DNA of 64,000 nucleotides from an uncultured Eggerthellaceae bacterium. Its GTDB lineage: Bacteria; Actinomycetota; Coriobacteriia; Coriobacteriales; Eggerthellaceae. The translations under genes and the position numbers were made by a program. Below are positions 60,359 through 64,000 of this stretch, piece after piece (position 1 is the first letter of the stretch; every line of letters starts with the position of its first letter). Location of the stretch: contig CAJURO010000008.1 of NCBI GenBank assembly GCA_910588985.1, forward strand, positions 15,020-79,019, given 5' to 3'. The notes beneath the pieces are model-generated. The model worked only from the letters and a program-made list of their open reading frames with translations. It ran no database searches and was not told the DNA's origin.

Positions 60359-61864
60359 ATGTTCGATTGCGTACTGCCCCGCTACAAGGTGCTCCGCGAT
60401 GCTCAGAGCTGCGTTGGATGTGATATATGCATAACATCATGTTCGAACGGCGTGCATCGCCGCGACAAAACCACCGAACAGCTTGTCGCCGATCCGAAAA
60501 GATGCGTGAACTGCCAACGTTGCGTCGTTATGTGCCCTACCACTGCCATCGCCATCACTCGCTGGCCACAGGTGGACAGTGGCTCATCGCAATGGACGCT
60601 TGAGGTGATGCAGGACATCGCCAAGCAGTCCCAGACTGGTGGTGTACTGCTCTCGTCGATGGGCAACCCCGAGCCCTACCCCATCTACTGGGATCATTTG
60701 CTGCTGAACGCAAGCCAAGTGACCAATCCCTCCATCGATCCGCTCCGTGAGCCGATGGAGACACGCGTGTTCTTAGGCAGCCGACCCGAGATCCTGAAGG
60801 TGAACGAGCGTGCGCATCGCGTGATAGAGCAGCTCCCGCCACAACTTGCTCTTGACGTGCCCATCATGTTCTCAGCCATGTCGTTTGGCTCCATCTCGCT
60901 GAACGCCCAGAAAGCGCTGGCACTTGCTGCACGTGAGCTAGGCACGTTCTTCAATACGGGCGAAGGTGGCATGCACCGCGACCTAGAGCCCTTCGCCAAC
61001 CATGCTTTCGTTCAGGTAGCCTCGGGGCGCTTTGGCGTAGATGCCCACTACCTGAACACTGCAGCCGCCATAGAGATCAAGATCGGCCAAGGAGCCAAGC
61101 CTGGCATCGGTGGCCATCTTCCTGGTGAGAAGGTGAACAGCGAGGTGTCGCGCACGCGCATGATCCCTGAGGGCACCGATGCTCTATCACCAGCACCACA
61201 CCACGACATCTACTCCATCGAGGACTTGCGCCAACTGGTGTTCTCCGTGAAGGAAGCCACTGGCTATCGCAAGCCCGTAGCAGTAAAGATAGCCGCTGTG
61301 CACAATGCAGCTGCCATCGCGAGCGGAATGGCGCGCACGGGCGCTGACATCATCGTAGTGGATGGGTTTCGCGGAGGGACAGGCGCGGCGCCCAAGCGCA
61401 TACGCGACAACGTGGGCATCCCTATCGAACTGGCACTCGCCGCCATCGACCAGCGTCTACGCGACGAGGGCATCCGCTCCACCGTGAGCCTGGTCGCAGG
61501 CGGTTCCATCCGCAACGCGGCCGACGTGGTGCGAGCCATCGCGTTAGGTGCCGATGCATGCACCATCGCCTCGGCCGCGTTGATCGCCATCGGGTGCCAC
61601 CAATGCCGCGACTGCGGGAGTGGCCGGTGCAACTGGGGCATAGCTACCCAGAACCCCGAATTGGAGCAGCGGCTCGACCCAGAAGAAGCTGCCGAGCGCA
61701 TTGTCAACCTGGTGCATGCATGGACGCGCGAGGTGCAGGAGATGATGGGCGGCATGGGCATCAACGCCATCGACAGCCTGCGAGGCAACCGTCTGATGCT
61801 ACGCGGCGTGGGCCTCAACGAAAAGGAACTGGACATCCTCGGCATACAGCACGCCGGCGAATAG
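60359..61864 (+). CDS. Glutamate synthase FMN subunit with ferredoxin domain
   Basis: Central synthase subunit of 501 residues. Two 4Fe-4S motifs lie at the N-terminus (CVGCDICITSC, Cys 18-28; CVNCQRCVVMCP, Cys 49-59), then the GltB FMN barrel: FNTGEGGMHRDLEP, GQGAKPGIGGHLPGEKV, VDGFRGGTGAAPK. A 3Fe-4S-type CHQCRDCGSGRC segment follows. It takes ammonia from the preceding glutaminase to make glutamate. The start is 3 bp after the previous stop. Confidence 0.95.
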   Translation: MFDCVLPRYKVLRDAQSCVGCDICITSCSNGVHRRDKTTEQLVADPKRCVNCQRCVVMCPTTAIAITRWPQVDSGSSQWTLEVMQDIAKQSQTGGVLLSSMGNPEPYPIYWDHLLLNASQVTNPSIDPLREPMETRVFLGSRPEILKVNERAHRVIEQLPPQLALDVPIMFSAMSFGSISLNAQKALALAARELGTFFNTGEGGMHRDLEPFANHAFVQVASGRFGVDAHYLNTAAAIEIKIGQGAKPGIGGHLPGEKVNSEVSRTRMIPEGTDALSPAPHHDIYSIEDLRQLVFSVKEATGYRKPVAVKIAAVHNAAAIASGMARTGADIIVVDGFRGGTGAAPKRIRDNVGIPIELALAAIDQRLRDEGIRSTVSLVAGGSIRNAADVVRAIALGADACTIASAALIAIGCHQCRDCGSGRCNWGIATQNPELEQRLDPEEAAERIVNLVHAWTREVQEMMGGMGINAIDSLRGNRLMLRGVGLNEKELDILGIQHAGE

Positions 61865-61878
61865 CGAAAGGGCATGCA

Positions 61879-62610
61879 ATGAGCATACCAACGAGAACCG
61901 AGATAGAGCTGGGGCGCTCCCATTTCAAAGATGCGAACGCGCGCGTGCGCACAGCACTTGAGACAGCCGATGAGGTGGTGCTCTCAGATGTAAATGCCCA
62001 GCGTTATCTCGGCTGTGCACTACCAGCAAGCAAGCGGCTTTCCATATACGGCACGCCAGGAAACGACCTAGGCTGCTATATGGATGGCGGCACAGTCGAG
62101 GTATTCGGCGATGGGCAGGATCAAGTTGGTAACACCATGAACAACGGCACCATAACCATCCATGGCCGTTGCGGCGATGCAACGGGCTATGCCCTGCGCG
62201 GTGGCACCATCTTAGTGCGCGACAACTGCGGTTGGCGTGCGGGCATCAATATGAAGCAATATGAGGATCGCTGCCCCGCCATTGTTATCGGCGGCAATGC
62301 TGGAGCATTTCTCGGTGAATACATGGCAGGTGGCGTTATCGTGCTTGCCGGATGCGCTGGTGACTATGTAGGCTCAGGCATGCATGGCGGCATCATCTAT
62401 GTGCGCCAGCCGCTCGAAGAGGAGCGCATCATGAACGGTCTCATCCAGGAAGCCGTAGACACCAAAGATGAGCCACTGCTAAACGAGCTGCTTACCGCCT
62501 ACGACAGCGCTTTCGCCAATGAGGCTCCCCCTCTTTCTCTCTCTGACACGCCGTGGTATCGCCTGCGCCCCGCCACAGCGCGCCCCTATAGCAGCATGTA
62601 CGCCCATTAG
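61879..62610 (+). CDS. Glutamate synthase GXGXG subunit
   Basis: Structural right-handed beta-helix subunit of 243 residues, a separate form of the GltB C-terminal domain. Repeated glycine motifs are evident: DGGTVEVFGDGQDQVGNTM, NGTITIHGRCGDATGYALRG, AGGVIVLAGCAGDYVGSGM. AAAGGG precedes ATG 61879. It is the third gene of the split enzyme and continues to glnN. Confidence 0.93.
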   Translation: MSIPTRTEIELGRSHFKDANARVRTALETADEVVLSDVNAQRYLGCALPASKRLSIYGTPGNDLGCYMDGGTVEVFGDGQDQVGNTMNNGTITIHGRCGDATGYALRGGTILVRDNCGWRAGINMKQYEDRCPAIVIGGNAGAFLGEYMAGGVIVLAGCAGDYVGSGMHGGIIYVRQPLEEERIMNGLIQEAVDTKDEPLLNELLTAYDSAFANEAPPLSLSDTPWYRLRPATARPYSSMYAH

Positions 62611-62667
62611 CACTGTCAGCAGCCACTTCTCCGAAAGCATAGGCAAACCCAACAGCAAGGAGGCACC

Positions 62668-64000
62668 ATGACCGACGTATCCAAGATCTATGGCTCGCTC
62701 GTATTCGACGAGCACACCATGCAGGAGCGCCTGCCGAAACCAACCTATCAGCAGCTGATGCGTACCATCCACGACGGCGATCCGCTCGATATAGAGGTCG
62801 CGAACGTAGTAGCGCACGCCATGAAGGAATGGGCTATCGAGAAAGGTGCTACTCACTTCACTCACTGGTTTCAGCCACTCTCGGGCATAACATCAGAGAA
62901 GCACGACAGCTTCATCAACCCCACGCCTGACGGACGCGTCATCATGACCTTCTCAGGCAAAGAGCTCATCCAAGGCGAGCCCGATGCCTCCAGCTTCCCT
63001 TCTGGTGGCCTGCGTGCCACCTTCGAAGCCCGCGGCTACACTGCATGGGACCCCACCTCCTACGCCTTCATCAAAGATGAAGTGCTCTGCATCCCCACGG
63101 CCTTCTGCTCCTATACTGGCGAGGCGCTCGACAAGAAGACGCCGCTTCTGCGCTCCATGCGCGCTATCGAGGAGCAAGCCAACCGTGTGCTCGCCCTGTT
63201 CGGCGAAGCGGGCGCGCGCGTGGTGGCAAACGTCGGCGCCGAGCAGGAATACTTCCTCATTTCCGAGAAGGACTATGAGCGCCGCATGGACCTGATGCTC
63301 ACTGGTCGCACCTTGTTCGGCTATTCTCCCTGCAAGGGCCAAGAGCTCGAAGAGCATTACTTCGGCGCGATCCGCCCGTCGGTGAGCGCCTACATGAAAG
63401 AGCTTGACGACGAGCTCTGGAAGCTGGGCGTGCCTGCGAAGACCAAGCACAACGAGGTAGCGCCTGCCCAGCATGAGCTGGCGCCCATCTACGCCGAGGC
63501 GAACCGCGGCATAGACGAGAACCTGCTGACCATGGAGAAGATGAAGCTGCTGGCAAGCCGCTATGGCCTCGTCTGCCTGCAACACGAGAAGCCCTTCGAA
63601 GGAGTGAACGGATCGGGCAAGCACAACAACTGGTCGCTTTCAGCTGGATCGAAGAATCTGCTCGACCCTGGCGAGCATCCCATGGACAACCTGCGATTCC
63701 TCGTATTCTTGACTGGCGTCATCCAAGCGGTTGATGACTACCAGGAGCTGCTGCGCATGTCGGTGGCCAGCGCTGGCAACGACCATCGACTAGGAGCAAA
63801 TGAGGCACCCCCAGCCATCGTATCCATGTTCCTCGGTGACGAAGTAGGCGCCGTGGTGGATGCACTGATTGGACGCGGCGACTACCACGAAAGCGACCGA
63901 CTCTCCATGAACCTCGGAGTGGACGTGCTGCCCCGCTTCCCTAAAGACAACACCGACCGTAACCGCACGAGCCCCTTCGCCTTCACCGGCAACAAGTTCG
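62668..64000 (+). CDS. glnN: Type III glutamine synthetase, C-terminus cut by window edge
   Basis: ATP-dependent synthesis of glutamine from glutamate and ammonia. About 444 codons are present; type III enzymes are ~700 residues. The start ATG 62668 has AAGGAGG upstream. Family marks are THFTHWFQPLSGITSEKHD, GLRATFEARGYTAWDPTS, ANVGAEQEYFLI, KHNEVAPAQHELAPIY and NGSGKHNNWSLS. With the preceding subunits it forms a GS-GOGAT nitrogen-assimilation operon. Confidence 0.96.
   Translation, partial: MTDVSKIYGSLVFDEHTMQERLPKPTYQQLMRTIHDGDPLDIEVANVVAHAMKEWAIEKGATHFTHWFQPLSGITSEKHDSFINPTPDGRVIMTFSGKELIQGEPDASSFPSGGLRATFEARGYTAWDPTSYAFIKDEVLCIPTAFCSYTGEALDKKTPLLRSMRAIEEQANRVLALFGEAGARVVANVGAEQEYFLISEKDYERRMDLMLTGRTLFGYSPCKGQELEEHYFGAIRPSVSAYMKELDDELWKLGVPAKTKHNEVAPAQHELAPIYAEANRGIDENLLTMEKMKLLASRYGLVCLQHEKPFEGVNGSGKHNNWSLSAGSKNLLDPGEHPMDNLRFLVFLTGVIQAVDDYQELLRMSVASAGNDHRLGANEAPPAIVSMFLGDEVGAVVDALIGRGDYHESDRLSMNLGVDVLPRFPKDNTDRNRTSPFAFTGNKF

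Overview
The window looks like a chromosome segment of a Coriobacteriia actinobacterium, probably Eggerthellaceae-like. This is inferred from the gene set: a dnaK-grpE-dnaJ-hspR-clpB operon under HspR, an archaeal-type split glutamate synthase next to a type III glutamine synthetase, an Fe-S aldo/keto reductase, HypE and NikR, and many Coriobacteriia-style orphan genes. No 16S gene, tRNA, complete insertion sequence, CRISPR array or replication origin was recognised.

Layout. 1-6.5 kb: heat-shock operon on the minus strand, led by a near-consensus promoter. 6.6-9.6 kb: small 2[4Fe-4S] ferredoxin, then hydrogenase maturation (hypE) with the nickel regulator nikR and a small coiled protein. 9.8-13 kb: argG-argH, preceded by an Arg-rich leader peptide and a terminator that together look like an attenuator. 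13-19.3 kb: phosphohexomutase, a probable C-rich-loop small RNA, galE, a phosphatase, a CPBP protease and a DASS transporter. 19.4-25 kb: degV, Fe-S aldo/keto reductase, VanZ-like protein, adenine deaminase. 25-33.4 kb: one 2770-residue LPXTG-anchored M26/ZmpB-like zinc metalloprotease with seven InlB-type repeats. 33.7-40.8 kb: a decayed DHA2 transporter, a FecCD-type metal or oxyanion ABC importer, a P-loop NTPase, moeA and a DUF364 protein; together these suggest molybdate or tungstate uptake for molybdopterin enzymes. 40.8-49.1 kb: TipA-like MerR regulator, GH5 lipoprotein, small orphan genes, an ArsB-like permease, an Xre membrane regulator with a tiny partner, YbaK, ferrochelatase and an MFS exporter. 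49.2-54.9 kb: phoR, phoB and pstB-A-C-S on the minus strand, without phoU. 55-57.5 kb: DUF1847 protein, a winged-helix protein with a His/Cys tail, and a GntR regulator followed by a partly duplicated relic. 57.5-64 kb: purF divergent from a three-gene glutamate synthase and a truncated glnN.

The feature most worth attention is an interspersed nested palindrome of about 150-175 bp. Three full copies, two half copies and one possible relic are present, mostly between convergent genes. The central loop is inverted relative to the outer arms in two of the five clear copies. One half copy supplies the last codons of the merR gene, and one full copy ends on the argH stop codon. Other strong non-coding signals are the argG leader, a small RNA at about 14757-14892 with its own promoter and terminator, a MerR-type operator with a 19-bp promoter spacer, and palindromic operators beside several regulators.

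All functional names come from motif and family recognition by eye. Domain boundaries are approximate, and promoter and operator calls are predictions.
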